The notes: generated from the sequence alone by a model not told the origin. Counted from the stretch's first letter, positions 17,556 through 27,528 are shown. The stretch is 64,000 nucleotides of DNA from DATFVA01 sp963771705 (GCA_963771705.1 CAVYUP010000008.1:62001-126000); one strand, 5' to 3'. Program-made: numbers and translations.

Positions 17556-18206
17556 TTTCCCTTCAGTTTTACCCTCCATTGGTTCGTTTTCCTTTATTTT
17601 TTAAGATCTGATAGAATATTGTCCCTCTCAGGCAGATCGGACTTCGGGATTGGAAAATTACATATTTGAGCGAAAAAAAGGGGATAATCGTCTGTTGGGC
17701 AAATAGATGTTTTGGGTTGTCAAATAATAATATCGAATTCTCACCTACGCTCCAACTACGCTCCAACTACGCTCCAACTGCGCTCCAACTACGCTCCAAC
17801 TACGCTCCAACTACGCTCCAACTGCGCTCCAACTGCGCTTCAACCACGCTTGAAATGTTTTCTTAAAGCTTTTATTCGATCAGAAAGCGGGAGAAATTAT
17901 GGCTCAGAGCAAATTTCCTGTACTCGGCGATCTGAGCAGGAGGGTTGAGGTCGGGTATTCCTGGGTAGGATGGGGAAGAGTATCTTTTACGCACGACCGA
18001 TAGATCAGAGAGTGAGTAATTCAAAAAAAGCGGTGACGGCACGGAATAATTTTGGCGCGGCAATTTAGCTGGCGGTTTCTGTTAATAGAAGTAATGTTAA
18101 GCTAGTAATGAGCGGATCGCTGACGACGTCAAATTTCGGACGCCAGTCTTCCAGAAATATTCCAGAATTAAGATTATATTAAACAATCTTTCTTTGTTGG
18201 AAAAAT
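17556..18206. other. Long intergenic region carrying an 11-bp tandem repeat
   Basis: About 650 bases with no convincing gene. Reading frames that cross the repeat stay open only because an 11-bp unit has no plus-strand stop; their translations are low-complexity with no homologous look. The part after 17855 has mixed composition with no ORF I believe. The last 40 bases presumably contain the promoter of the response-regulator operon. Confidence 0.6.
17746..17854. repeat. 11-bp tandem repeat, nine copies plus a degenerate tenth
   Basis: Unit TACGCTCCAAC repeated head to tail from 17746 to 17844, with T[A/G]CGC variation at the second base (G in copies 4, 8 and 9), a C-to-T change in copy 9, and a decayed tenth unit to about 17854. 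The 11-bp period is close to one DNA helical turn. There are no spacers, so this is not a CRISPR array. Copy number is probably variable. Confidence 0.95.
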
Positions 18207-18884
18207 ATGAAAATCCTGATAGTTGAAGATGAAAAGGAACTGGTTTCTGATATCAAAAGTTATATTGATGAGGAAGGCTATGTTTGCGAAACAGCTTATT
18301 CTTTCCAGGATGGTCTGCGCAGAATAAATCTTCATGAATACGACTGTGCGGTTATTGATATAACACTTCCAGATGGAAGCGGGCTGAAAATGATTGAAGA
18401 ACTTAAACGCTTATCTCCCAAAACGGGAATTATTATAATCTCTGCAAGGAATTCTCTAACAGACAAGCTTATTGGTCTTGACCTCGGGGCAGATGACTAC
18501 ATTACCAAACCCTTTCATCTGGCAGAGCTGAACGCACGGATCAAATCAGTTTTGAGAAGGAGGCAGTTCGGGGGTGAAGAAAAGATCCAATTAAATGAGA
18601 TCATGATTTTTCCTGATAAAAGGGAAGTACTGATAAATGATAATACTCCCGAGCTTACACGCAAAGAATTTGACCTTCTGCTGTACCTTGTTAATAATAC
18701 TGAAAGAGTTGTGACAAAAGAATCGATCGCGGAACATATCTGGGGAGATCATGCGGATTCATTCGGTAGTCTTGATTTTGTCTATTCACAGATTAAGAAT
18801 CTCCGTAAGAAGATGATTGAGTCGGGCTCAGGAGATTATATTAAGACCATTTATGGAATAGGTTATAAATTTTCAATCAGATGA
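18207..18884 (+). CDS. Response regulator, OmpR/PhoB family
   Basis: DNA-binding half of a two-component system. The receiver (1-118) has acidic residues in VEDEKE, phospho-acceptor Asp51 in VIDITLPDGSG, and Lys in DDYITKPFHLAELNAR. The winged-helix domain (about 128-225) ends YIKTIYGIGYKFSIR, typical of OmpR-type effectors. It overlaps the kinase gene by four bases (ATGA), so the two are co-translated. Its position before a TolC-adaptor-RND set suggests that it controls that efflux system. Confidence 0.95.
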   Translation: MKILIVEDEKELVSDIKSYIDEEGYVCETAYSFQDGLRRINLHEYDCAVIDITLPDGSGLKMIEELKRLSPKTGIIIISARNSLTDKLIGLDLGADDYITKPFHLAELNARIKSVLRRRQFGGEEKIQLNEIMIFPDKREVLINDNTPELTRKEFDLLLYLVNNTERVVTKESIAEHIWGDHADSFGSLDFVYSQIKNLRKKMIESGSGDYIKTIYGIGYKFSIR

Positions 18885-20134
18885 AACTACTCAGGATAAT
18901 AAACAAAAAGTACGCATATTTTTCAGTAATTACGCTGCTCGTTGGAATGGGCCTCATCTATTTTTTTCTTCAATATTTTATTAACCAGGAGATTGTTGAG
19001 AAACTGCAAAACACAAAACATGATGTTATTAAAAGTCTTGACAGGGGAGATATGGTAAATTTTTATCCACTTGTTGAGATTAAGGATCTACCTGAAAATT
19101 ATCCGGCAGGGATGAGTGAGGCAGTAACAGACACAATGATCTTTAATCCCGATGAGAATGAGCCTGATTCATACAAACAGATCAGGTTCACGTATTCAAC
19201 TAACGGGAGGAAATATCTTATTTATGTGAGAACAGATAACATAGAAACGGGGGATATACTTATTCCCATAGGATTTCCGGCATTATTACTTATCCTGGCG
19301 GTGCTGCTTATTTCGAACATTATTATTAACAGGATTAATTTCAAAATCTGGAATCCCTTCTACACTAACCTGGACCGGCTGAAAAAGTTTTCCGCATCTG
19401 ATAAGGAAGGGCTAAGTTTAATTCAGACCGATATTGACGAGCTGCGTGACCTGAATAATTCCCTTATTTCATTAACAAACAGGATAAGGACAGATTACAG
19501 GCAGCTTAAGGAATTTTCCGAAAATGCCTCTCACGAACTCCAGACTCCCTTAAGCATCATAAAGGTAAAGATTGAGAGTCTCCTGCAGGATGAGCATCTG
19601 GAAAAAGAAAAGCTGGCAAAGCTCCAATCGATTTATAGAATGATTAACCGTCTTTCTCGCCTCAATCAATCTCTGACTCTCCTCTCGAAGCTTGAGAGTA
19701 TTGAATATGATAAAAAAGAGAATGTCTGTCTGGACGAATTTATCGCAAAAAAAGTCCTGGAATTTCAGGAAATTGCAGATGCCTCGGCAGTGACGATTAA
19801 GGAGAACCATCAATCAAAAAAAACTTTATCCATAAACACAGATCTGCTGGACATACTGATCTCGAATCTTTTATCGAATGCCGTCAGATACAATATGGAA
19901 AATGGTTTCATAGAGATTGAACTCGGGCAGAACAAGCTTGTCATAAAAAACACCGGGGCGCCTCCCCCGAAGGACACCGATAAAATGTTCGAACGGTTTG
20001 AGAAAGGGGACCCATCCGGAGGATCATCAGGATTGGGATTAACCATAGCAAAACAAATATGCTCGATGAACAAATTCGATATTAGTTATGTTTACGAGGA
20101 TGCGCTGCATATAATCCAAATCACTTTCCCTTAA
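18881..20134 (+). CDS. Sensor histidine kinase
   Basis: Inner-membrane partner of the preceding regulator. Two membrane helices (about 15-33 and 128-147) bracket a roughly 95-residue periplasmic sensor of unrecognised fold. HisKA carries His218 in ENASHELQTPLS; the ATPase domain has the N box ISNLLSNAVRYN and a G box GGSSGLGLTIAKQ. A HAMP-like linker lies between. The signal could be a toxic compound or envelope stress, given the efflux genes that follow, but that is inference from context. Confidence 0.94.
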   Translation: MKLLRIINKKYAYFSVITLLVGMGLIYFFLQYFINQEIVEKLQNTKHDVIKSLDRGDMVNFYPLVEIKDLPENYPAGMSEAVTDTMIFNPDENEPDSYKQIRFTYSTNGRKYLIYVRTDNIETGDILIPIGFPALLLILAVLLISNIIINRINFKIWNPFYTNLDRLKKFSASDKEGLSLIQTDIDELRDLNNSLISLTNRIRTDYRQLKEFSENASHELQTPLSIIKVKIESLLQDEHLEKEKLAKLQSIYRMINRLSRLNQSLTLLSKLESIEYDKKENVCLDEFIAKKVLEFQEIADASAVTIKENHQSKKTLSINTDLLDILISNLLSNAVRYNMENGFIEIELGQNKLVIKNTGAPPPKDTDKMFERFEKGDPSGGSSGLGLTIAKQICSMNKFDISYVYEDALHIIQITFP

Positions 20135-20203
20135 TATTCTTCCTTTATTACAGATTTTCTACAGAATTTAAAAATATTATTACAACCTTAAATCAGGTGT
20201 CAG

Positions 20204-21457
20204 ATGAGATTTGTAATTATCTTCATATTTGTTCTCATGCTGAGCGGGATGCTTCCCGCCCAGGAAATCAGCAGCGATTCACTTACACTGAAGCAGGCGG
20301 TTGATATCGCTTTGAAGAAGAATCTCAATATTCAGATTGCCCGGAAAGAAGTAAAGAAGAATGAATATCTGATTAACGAGAACAATGCCGCACTGCTGCC
20401 CTCTCTTTCAGGAAAATCACACTACATTTATGCTCCCGAGGATGGATATGATCCTGCCGTCACCAACGGAGGTGAATACGGATTACAATTATCCGCAGAT
20501 TACACCGTTTATAACGGCGGGTTAAATCATTTAGAACTTAATAAAGCATATAAGGCAAGCAATCTTTCAGAGTTAAGTTTTCTTAAAGCCAAGACGGATT
20601 TAGCCGCAGAAGTTCGTTCAGTTTATTTTGAAATGGATAATGCAGGCAGAGAAACAGCATATCAGACTGAGGCTATGAAGAGCCTTCAGGATTATTATGA
20701 TTATCTCAGGGAAGCTCAATCGGGAGGCAACGCGACAAAAAGCGACGTGTTAAGAACTGAAGTTGATCTTAACAACGCAAAGATTAAACTTGAAGAAGCG
20801 GCTTTGAATTATCAGAAGTTAAAAAGAGAATTATTCAATATCTTATCTATTCCTCAGGACACGAGTATCGTTTTAATAAAGCCTGCTGAAATAGACACAA
20901 CGCTCCCCCCTGAAGAATCCCCGGATCAATTTATCGAGGTAAAAATTGCCAGTATGGAAGCAACACTAAACCAGTTTGACATACAGACAGCACGAACAGA
21001 AAGACTTCCCGTTATCAATGTTTCCGGAGATGCCGGAGTTCTGGGAGTGAAACCGAAAAATTACCGTGATGATTTGGGGTACTCGGCTTCTATTGATATA
21101 AATGTCCCTATTTTTTCCTGGGGAAAGACAGAAGCAAAAATTGAACAGGCGACAGTTGTTTACGAACAATCAAAACTAAAAGCCGCTCTTTTGGAGAAAA
21201 ACCTTCAGCTTGCCAGTGATTCACTGATAACAGAATTTCAGCTGGCGAAGAAGAAGATGGCAGCTTACAAACATAATGTTAAGACAGCCGAGGATAATTT
21301 TTATTACTCGAAGGCGTTATTCATCGGGGGAAGCGGATCATCCCTTGAAGTTCTGGATGCCTACCGGCTGTTGAATGATACAAAAACAAATTATAACAAC
21401 TCAATTTTAACACTACAGCAGGCCCGGGCAGAACTGCTTAAATTATACGGCAAATAG
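20204..21457 (+). CDS. TolC-family outer-membrane efflux channel
   Basis: Outer-membrane exit duct of a tripartite efflux pump. Signal peptide MRFVIIFIFVLMLSGMLPAQ, then two outer-membrane-efflux repeats: the first opens LTLKQAVDIALKKNLNIQIARKEV and the second contains LGYSASIDINVPIFSWGKTEAKIEQA. Length (417) and the heptad-rich helices fit TolC relatives. It is first in an efflux operon, three bases ahead of the adaptor gene. It is preceded by 69 bases that may hold a promoter controlled by the adjacent two-component system. Confidence 0.94.
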   Translation: MRFVIIFIFVLMLSGMLPAQEISSDSLTLKQAVDIALKKNLNIQIARKEVKKNEYLINENNAALLPSLSGKSHYIYAPEDGYDPAVTNGGEYGLQLSADYTVYNGGLNHLELNKAYKASNLSELSFLKAKTDLAAEVRSVYFEMDNAGRETAYQTEAMKSLQDYYDYLREAQSGGNATKSDVLRTEVDLNNAKIKLEEAALNYQKLKRELFNILSIPQDTSIVLIKPAEIDTTLPPEESPDQFIEVKIASMEATLNQFDIQTARTERLPVINVSGDAGVLGVKPKNYRDDLGYSASIDINVPIFSWGKTEAKIEQATVVYEQSKLKAALLEKNLQLASDSLITEFQLAKKKMAAYKHNVKTAEDNFYYSKALFIGGSGSSLEVLDAYRLLNDTKTNYNNSILTLQQARAELLKLYGK

Positions 21458-21460
21458 TAT

Positions 21461-22462
21461 ATGAAATTAAAAATAATAACCTTATTCCTTTTCATTTTAA
21501 TTGTGTGGATGCTTCCGGTTATCAGCGGGTGTTCAAACAGCAATCAGGAAAACAAAAGCAGCAATGACTCAACACAGACTGTAGTTTCAGTGAGAGTTGA
21601 TTCTATAAAGAAGAAGACTCTAGATGTAATTGTATCAGCTTACGGCGTTACCTCAGCCCAGCAGATGTATAAAATTATTTCACCGGTTACGGGGGTAATA
21701 ACCAGATTTAATTTTTACAACGGGGATAATGTAAACAAGGGTGAAACGATAGCATCGATAATACCGAAAGAAGCTTATGCTGCAATGAAAGGAGCTGAAA
21801 CTATGGCGAAGAATGCCATGACCGAGCAGCAGAAGACTGAGGCTGAAAGAACGTTTAAAATTGCTGAGCAAAGCTCAAATCAGATTCCTATAACAGCCCC
21901 TTTTTCAGGAGTACTGGTAGACAGGTCGAAAAACGAGAACGAAGTTGTTAATGAGGGGGATCTGATTGCTTCACTGATAAATAAAAATTCCATTTTATTT
22001 ATCGCACAGGTTCCCACAGATTCAATCAGCAGGGTAAAAATAGGTCAACCCGTGCGTATTGTATTTCCCTCCAGGCAGGCTGAAGAATTTAAAGGAAGCG
22101 TAAAACGAATAGAGCCCCGTGTAAATATGGAAAGTCAGACTTTTCCTGTTCAGATAGAAATTAATAATTTCTCAAAGATGCTGGCAGATTCATTATACGG
22201 CGAAGCATTTATTGTTATAGGCCAACACCGGGACGTTCTGGTAGTTCCTGCAAAAGCTGTTATCCACAATGAAGAAAAGGATACCTATTCTGTCACCTTA
22301 ATTAATAAGGACAGTATCTCCTATACCGTAAATGTTAAAACAGGTATTAAAAGAGATTCACTAGAAGAAATTTACGCTGGAAATTTAAAAGCAGGAATGA
22401 AAGTGATAGTAGAGGGGAATTACGGACTGCCTGATTCCACGAAGGTAAGCATAAAACAATGA
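21461..22462 (+). CDS. RND efflux periplasmic adaptor lipoprotein
   Basis: Membrane-fusion protein linking the RND pump to the TolC-type channel. A lipoprotein signal ends PVISGC with the acylated Cys at residue 24. The barrel-sandwich (lipoyl-like) halves are ISPVTGVITRFNFYNGDNVNKGE and ITAPFSGVLVDR, joined by an unusually short helical hairpin (about residues 105-145). A beta-barrel domain and C-terminal SVTLINKDSISYTVNVKTGI module follow. It overlaps the pump gene by four bases. Confidence 0.93.
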   Translation: MKLKIITLFLFILIVWMLPVISGCSNSNQENKSSNDSTQTVVSVRVDSIKKKTLDVIVSAYGVTSAQQMYKIISPVTGVITRFNFYNGDNVNKGETIASIIPKEAYAAMKGAETMAKNAMTEQQKTEAERTFKIAEQSSNQIPITAPFSGVLVDRSKNENEVVNEGDLIASLINKNSILFIAQVPTDSISRVKIGQPVRIVFPSRQAEEFKGSVKRIEPRVNMESQTFPVQIEINNFSKMLADSLYGEAFIVIGQHRDVLVVPAKAVIHNEEKDTYSVTLINKDSISYTVNVKTGIKRDSLEEIYAGNLKAGMKVIVEGNYGLPDSTKVSIKQ

Positions 22463-25400
22463 ATATTTTCTCTTTTATACAAAGGCATACCAGGGGAATC
22501 ATCTTTGTAGTTACTGTACTTGTACTGGCAGGTATATTCACAGTTCTGAACCTGCCTGTTTCAATTTTTCCTGATATTACCTTCCCCCGCATAGTAGTTC
22601 TTGCCGACAACGGAGAGCAGCCTGCGGAAAAAGTAATGGTACAGATAACCAAACCGCTAGAGGAAACGATAAATTCATTACCGGGTGTAACGGATGTCCG
22701 TTCAACCACCTCCAGAGGTTCAGCTGAGATATCTGTTAACTTTGTATGGGGAACTGATATCATTCAATCACAGCAGCTTCTTCAGGGAAAAATTTCCCAG
22801 ATAAGAAATCAGCTGCCTTCATCGGCAAGCATCCAGGTAGAAAGAATGAATGCCACTTTCTTTCCAATAATGGGTTACGCACTAACTTCCGATTCTGTAA
22901 GTCTTGTTAAAATGAGAGATATCGCTCTTTACACATTGAGACCCGCAATCAGCCGGATAAACGGAGTTTCGCAGGTTCGAGTAGTAGGAGGGGATACAAA
23001 AGAATACCTTGTGCAGGTTGACCCGACGAAGATGCATTCATACGGAATCGGCATTCAGGAAGTTTCCGATGCCCTTTCAAAGACAAATATTGTAAGTTCA
23101 GCGGGACTAATGGATGCAAATTATCACCTCTATTTAACATTAGCAGATAACACGTTTCAGTCGATGGAGGACATAGGCAATACAGTTATTAAAACCTCGG
23201 GGGTTTCACCTGTTTATCTAAAAAATATTGCTTCTGTTACTGCTTCGGTAGAGGATAATTATATAAGAGTGACAGCCAACGGAAAACGTGCTGTACTGAT
23301 TAACATCCTGAGACAACCGGGCGGAAATACAGTACAAATTGCTTCCGATGTTGAGAAGATGTGGGGAGATGTAAAATCCCAGATACCCCGGGATATTAAA
23401 ATATCGAATTTTTATAATCAGGCTGACCTGGTAAACGAATCTTTCAAGAGTGTAAGAGACAGCATCGGGATTGGTGTTGTTCTTGCAATCATCGTACTGT
23501 TAATATTTCTGAAGAACTGGCGGATAACTTTTGTAGCAGCTATTGTAATTCCCATTACGGTTGCGATCACTGTTCTCCTTTTAATGGCCGCCGGAGAAAC
23601 GTTAAACATAATGACTCTTGGGGGGATTGCAGCCGCAATAGGACTTATAATAGATGACAATATTGTAATAATTGAAAATATCTTTCGTCATTTCAAAGAA
23701 GGACATGAAAAGTTATCTGACGCCATCGGGGGATCAATTAAAGAACTTTTTACGGCAGTTATAGGCTCAAGTTCAAGTACAATAATTATTTTCCTTCCTT
23801 TTGCATTTCTATCTGGTGTAACGGGAGCCTTCTTCAAATCGCTTTCCTTAACAATGGCCTTATCGCTTATTGTTTCGCTATTTCTTTCTTTATTCTTCGG
23901 GCCTCTGCTTGCTTCAAAACTGCTTCACCCAAAGGATTTTGAGAAAGAAAGCAGCAAGGAAAAAGAGAGTAAAATCGAATTATATTACAAAAGATTTTTA
24001 GGTTTTTTAATTCAAAGGAAATTTCTGATAGTCCCTGTTATTTTAATTCTCATAACAGCAGGCTATTTCATATATTCATCAATAGGCAGCGGATTCATGC
24101 CTGAAATGGATGAGGGGGCTTTCATACTGGATTATACTTCACCGCCGGGAACTTCTTTAACAGAAACCAACAGGATGCTTATGCATGTGGAGAAGATAAT
24201 TATGAACATTCCCGAAGTTGAATCCTATTCTAGAAGAACCGGTACGCAGCTGGGGTTTTTCATTACGGAACCCAACAATGGAGATTACCTGATAAAATTA
24301 AAAAATAACAGGAGCCGGGGAATTAATGCGATCATTGATGAATTAAGAACGAAGGTGGAGAATACCGAACCTGCATTACAGATTGAATTCGGGCAGGCTA
24401 TGCAGGATCTGATAGGTGATCTTACAAGTGTTCCCTCCCCGGTTGAAATAAAAGTATTCGGCGAAGATAAATCCTTAATTCAGAAAAAAGCCAGAGAAAT
24501 TGCTAATCTCATTTCAAATGTTAATGGAGTTGTAGATGTCTTTGACGGTATAGTTATAAGCGGTCCTGCCTATATTATCAACTTTAATCTTCCAGCTATT
24601 TCAAAGGCCGGCTTAACCGTTGAAGAACTGAGCAATATTATAAACAACGATATACAGGGTAATGTAACCACACAAATTCAGAAGGGGGAAAAATTAATTG
24701 GTGTAAGGGTAAGACTCCCGGATAAATACCGTAATAACATAGACCTGCTGAAATCCATCAGAGTTACATCTCCTAATGGTAATTCATATCTTCTCGGTTC
24801 CCTGGCTGACTTCAGGATCGATCCGGGCCAATCGGAAATTGACAGGGAAAACCTGAAGCAGATGGTAGCTGTTACTTCAAGAATATCGGGAAGAGACCTG
24901 GGAAGTACAATCAGCGACATCAAGAATGTGCTGAATAAAAAACTCAATTTACCCTCAGGTATTACACTTGAATACGGAGGAACCTTCAAAACACAACAGG
25001 AGTCGTTCCAGGGATTGCTGAAAGTATTACTCGCCGCGTCACTGCTTGTAATACTTGTACTGGTAATTGAATTTGAAAGATTCCTTGTTCCGCTTTCCAT
25101 ATATTTTGTAGCAATATTATCTTTATTCGGGGTTGTAACTGCCCTCTGGGTCACCAATGTTAATTTCAACATATCAAGCTTCATGGGGGCCATTATGATG
25201 GTAGGGATTGTAGCGGAGAATAGTATTTTCCTGACACACTATTTTTTCATTTTCCAGAACAGGGGAATGGAAAGAAAAGAGGCCATAATCAACGCAAGCG
25301 TAGTCCGTTCACGTCCTATTATTATGACTGCACTTGCGGCTATACTTGCTTTAATGCCTCTCGCCCTGGGTATAGGTGCCGGCTCGCAGATGCAGCAGCC

Positions 25401-25500
25401 TTTAGCGCTTGCTGTAATAGGAGGTTTCACTTTATCAAGTTTATTGCTGCTCTTTATTTTACCCGTATTGTTATCGATTTCCCGGAAGAAGAAGGACTAA
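22459..25500 (+). CDS. RND efflux permease (AcrB/MMPL superfamily)
   Basis: Proton-driven inner-membrane pump; 1013 residues, the normal size. Twelve membrane helices surround two large periplasmic porter domains. Helix 4 holds the proton-relay pair in GLIIDDNIVIIENIFRH. Early VFPDITFPRIVV and PLEETINSLPGVTDVRSTT resemble the HAE/HME porter family; the Asp-Asp pair favours a drug/lipophile (HAE-like) pump over a heavy-metal one, though the substrate is not determined by sequence. It ends the channel-adaptor-pump operon, followed by a propeller protein with its own ribosome site. Confidence 0.94.
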   Translation: MNIFSFIQRHTRGIIFVVTVLVLAGIFTVLNLPVSIFPDITFPRIVVLADNGEQPAEKVMVQITKPLEETINSLPGVTDVRSTTSRGSAEISVNFVWGTDIIQSQQLLQGKISQIRNQLPSSASIQVERMNATFFPIMGYALTSDSVSLVKMRDIALYTLRPAISRINGVSQVRVVGGDTKEYLVQVDPTKMHSYGIGIQEVSDALSKTNIVSSAGLMDANYHLYLTLADNTFQSMEDIGNTVIKTSGVSPVYLKNIASVTASVEDNYIRVTANGKRAVLINILRQPGGNTVQIASDVEKMWGDVKSQIPRDIKISNFYNQADLVNESFKSVRDSIGIGVVLAIIVLLIFLKNWRITFVAAIVIPITVAITVLLLMAAGETLNIMTLGGIAAAIGLIIDDNIVIIENIFRHFKEGHEKLSDAIGGSIKELFTAVIGSSSSTIIIFLPFAFLSGVTGAFFKSLSLTMALSLIVSLFLSLFFGPLLASKLLHPKDFEKESSKEKESKIELYYKRFLGFLIQRKFLIVPVILILITAGYFIYSSIGSGFMPEMDEGAFILDYTSPPGTSLTETNRMLMHVEKIIMNIPEVESYSRRTGTQLGFFITEPNNGDYLIKLKNNRSRGINAIIDELRTKVENTEPALQIEFGQAMQDLIGDLTSVPSPVEIKVFGEDKSLIQKKAREIANLISNVNGVVDVFDGIVISGPAYIINFNLPAISKAGLTVEELSNIINNDIQGNVTTQIQKGEKLIGVRVRLPDKYRNNIDLLKSIRVTSPNGNSYLLGSLADFRIDPGQSEIDRENLKQMVAVTSRISGRDLGSTISDIKNVLNKKLNLPSGITLEYGGTFKTQQESFQGLLKVLLAASLLVILVLVIEFERFLVPLSIYFVAILSLFGVVTALWVTNVNFNISSFMGAIMMVGIVAENSIFLTHYFFIFQNRGMERKEAIINASVVRSRPIIMTALAAILALMPLALGIGAGSQMQQPLALAVIGGFTLSSLLLLFILPVLLSISRKKKD

Positions 25501-25542
25501 ATGAACGGCTGTTTTAACTGCAGTTAATTTACCGGAGGTAAT

Positions 25543-26517
25543 ATGAAAAAATTAGTTTTAATGTTCGCTTTATTATTTTCTCTTATGCAGGGCGTTGTAT
25601 TTTCTCAGGGTTCCGGGTACAAAATTTCGGGTAAAATAGATATTGGCGGACAGGGCTGGTGGGACTATGAATCTATCGATCCTCAAATGAACAGGTTGTA
25701 CGTTTCTCACGCTGATAAAGTTCATATAATTGATTTAAAGAACAATCGAGTAATCGGTGAAATAGAGGGATTAAATGGTGTACACGGAATAGTGTTTGAT
25801 GATAAATCAGGGAAAGGATTTATAAGCAACGGAAGGAACGATACTGTCTCAGTCTTTGATCTAAAATCTCTTAAAGTTACTAACAACATTTATGTAACCG
25901 GTAAAGACCCAGATGCAATAGTGTTTGATCCTTTTACAAAAAGGGTTTTTACAATGAACGGCCGGGGTAACAACGTAACTGTAATAGATGCTAAAACCGA
26001 CAGCATATTGGGAACGATAAAACTGGAGGGAACTCCCGAATTTGCAGTATTGAACGGTAAAGGTTCAATGTTTGTAAACATTGAAGAAAAAAATCAGGTT
26101 GCGGAATTTAATACGGAAACTTTGGAGATAATCAAAACCTGGTCAGTTGCTCCGGGAGACGCTCCCTCCGGCCTGGCAATAGACATAAAGAATAATATTT
26201 TGTTCTCAGGCTGCCGAAACAAAATGATGGTGATATCAAATGCTGGGACAGGAAAAGTTATAACAACTGTTCCGATTGGCGGACACGTAGACGGATGCGG
26301 TTTTGACCCAGATACTCATCTTATATTTAGTTCAAATGGTGAAGGAAGTTTAACTGTAATTAAAGAAGAATCTCCCGAAAAATTTATAGTACTTGAAAAT
26401 ATAAAAACCGAAAAAGGATTAAGAACAATGGCTCTTGATCCAGCTACCCATAATATTTATTTACCCGGAAAGCTCGATAATGAAAATTTCGGTGTATTAA
26501 TATTGAAGAAAGAGTAA
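25543..26517 (+). CDS. Secreted YncE-like beta-propeller protein
   Basis: Exported seven-bladed propeller of the YVTN/YncE type. A 22-residue signal peptide ends VVFSQG; blades follow a pattern like VSVFDLKSLKVTNNIYVTGKD and NVTVIDAKTDSILGTIKLEG, about 42 residues each. It has a strong ribosome site (CGGAGGTAAT). Such proteins bind DNA or proteins, or serve as surface or metal-related scaffolds; the role here is unknown. It lies 42 bases after the RND pump gene and may belong to that operon. Confidence 0.88.
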   Translation: MKKLVLMFALLFSLMQGVVFSQGSGYKISGKIDIGGQGWWDYESIDPQMNRLYVSHADKVHIIDLKNNRVIGEIEGLNGVHGIVFDDKSGKGFISNGRNDTVSVFDLKSLKVTNNIYVTGKDPDAIVFDPFTKRVFTMNGRGNNVTVIDAKTDSILGTIKLEGTPEFAVLNGKGSMFVNIEEKNQVAEFNTETLEIIKTWSVAPGDAPSGLAIDIKNNILFSGCRNKMMVISNAGTGKVITTVPIGGHVDGCGFDPDTHLIFSSNGEGSLTVIKEESPEKFIVLENIKTEKGLRTMALDPATHNIYLPGKLDNENFGVLILKKE

Positions 26518-26607
26518 TGTGAATTAGTTGAAGTTGAAAGGAAGGGAACAGCTGGATCTTTGCCTGATAGAAAAGAGATGGCTTTTATAAGGAAAGGATG
26601 CTTTAAG

Positions 26608-27441
26608 ATGAGAAGACAATTTTGCTGCACTTTTAAGTATTTTATGATAGTATTTATCCTTTTTTTAATTCCCTTAACAATTTTTGCCGCCGGAGCGAAA
26701 GGAGATTCCTCATCTGTTCCGCTAACTTTTGTTTTTCATGGAGCGGCAGCCAACGCACTAAGTTCAATAACCTACAATTACGGACTCAATTACATTATTG
26801 GTGCTGCCGCTACCTATGGTATTGTAAAGAGCGGCTTTGATTGGAAATGGCATACAAATGCCGAAGAACACAAGTGGATATCAAATGCTGGTTTTATTTC
26901 TGTTGCAGCACAACCAGTAGCTTCTCTGGCTGTTCCTCTCGGGCTCTATATATTCGGACGTTTTAACGACAACAGGAAACTGCAGATTGCGGGCCTTGCG
27001 GTTGGTCAGGCTGCCCTTCTCGGAGCAGCGGCAAGTGCAGTATTGAAAGCTTTTACAGGCAGAGTACCACCTGATAAAAAAGAACTTACCAATGATTATA
27101 GTAACGAATTCAGATTTGGGTTTCTGCGTGGGGGTGTTTATGAGGGATGGCCCAGCAGTCATACCGCTACAGCTTTTGCCATGGCAACAGCATTAATAGA
27201 ACTTTATCCTGATAATGCGGCAATAAAATACGGCGGACTCGCATACGCCTCTCTTATTGGTCTGGGCGTATCAACAAACATACACTGGTTCTCTGACGCA
27301 GTGGCCGGCGCATTTATCGGATATGCAATCGGCAGTGCTGTAGGGAGAGGATTTCGTTCAGCAATGGGACTAAGTACTGAAAAAAATAATTACAGCTTCT
27401 ATCTAACTTCGAAAGGAATCGGATTTGTTTACAGTTTTTAA
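26608..27441 (+). CDS. PAP2-family membrane phosphatase, apparently degenerate
   Basis: Membrane protein of the PAP2 (type 2 phosphatidic acid phosphatase) fold, with a signal sequence and five or six membrane segments. Motif 2 is present as WPSSHTATA and motif 3 ends HWFSDAVAG, but motif 1 reads KAFTGRVPPD, giving Pro where the canonical KX6RP has Arg, and the Arg expected six residues before the motif-3 His is Gly (VSTNIHWFSD). Two phosphate-binding arginines are thus missing, so activity is doubtful. The start at 26608 gives a normal signal peptide behind AGGAAAGG; TTG at 26560 and ATG at 26578 would add a charged stretch. Confidence 0.85.
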   Translation: MRRQFCCTFKYFMIVFILFLIPLTIFAAGAKGDSSSVPLTFVFHGAAANALSSITYNYGLNYIIGAAATYGIVKSGFDWKWHTNAEEHKWISNAGFISVAAQPVASLAVPLGLYIFGRFNDNRKLQIAGLAVGQAALLGAAASAVLKAFTGRVPPDKKELTNDYSNEFRFGFLRGGVYEGWPSSHTATAFAMATALIELYPDNAAIKYGGLAYASLIGLGVSTNIHWFSDAVAGAFIGYAIGSAVGRGFRSAMGLSTEKNNYSFYLTSKGIGFVYSF

Positions 27442-27528
27442 TTCATACGTGATTAGATTCATGCCGGAATTCAGATTTATTACAGATTTCTTTTTTATTA
27501 TTGAATAAACTTAAAAAAGGAGAAAAAA

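Noticed and set aside
17746..17854. CRISPR-like array
   Set aside because: The units are 11 bp, contiguous and without spacers, and no cas gene is present.
17666..17948. Two plus-strand reading frames encoding LRSNYAPTTLQ repeats
   Set aside because: They stay open only because the 11-bp unit has no plus-strand stop; no ribosome site, no flanking protein-like sequence.
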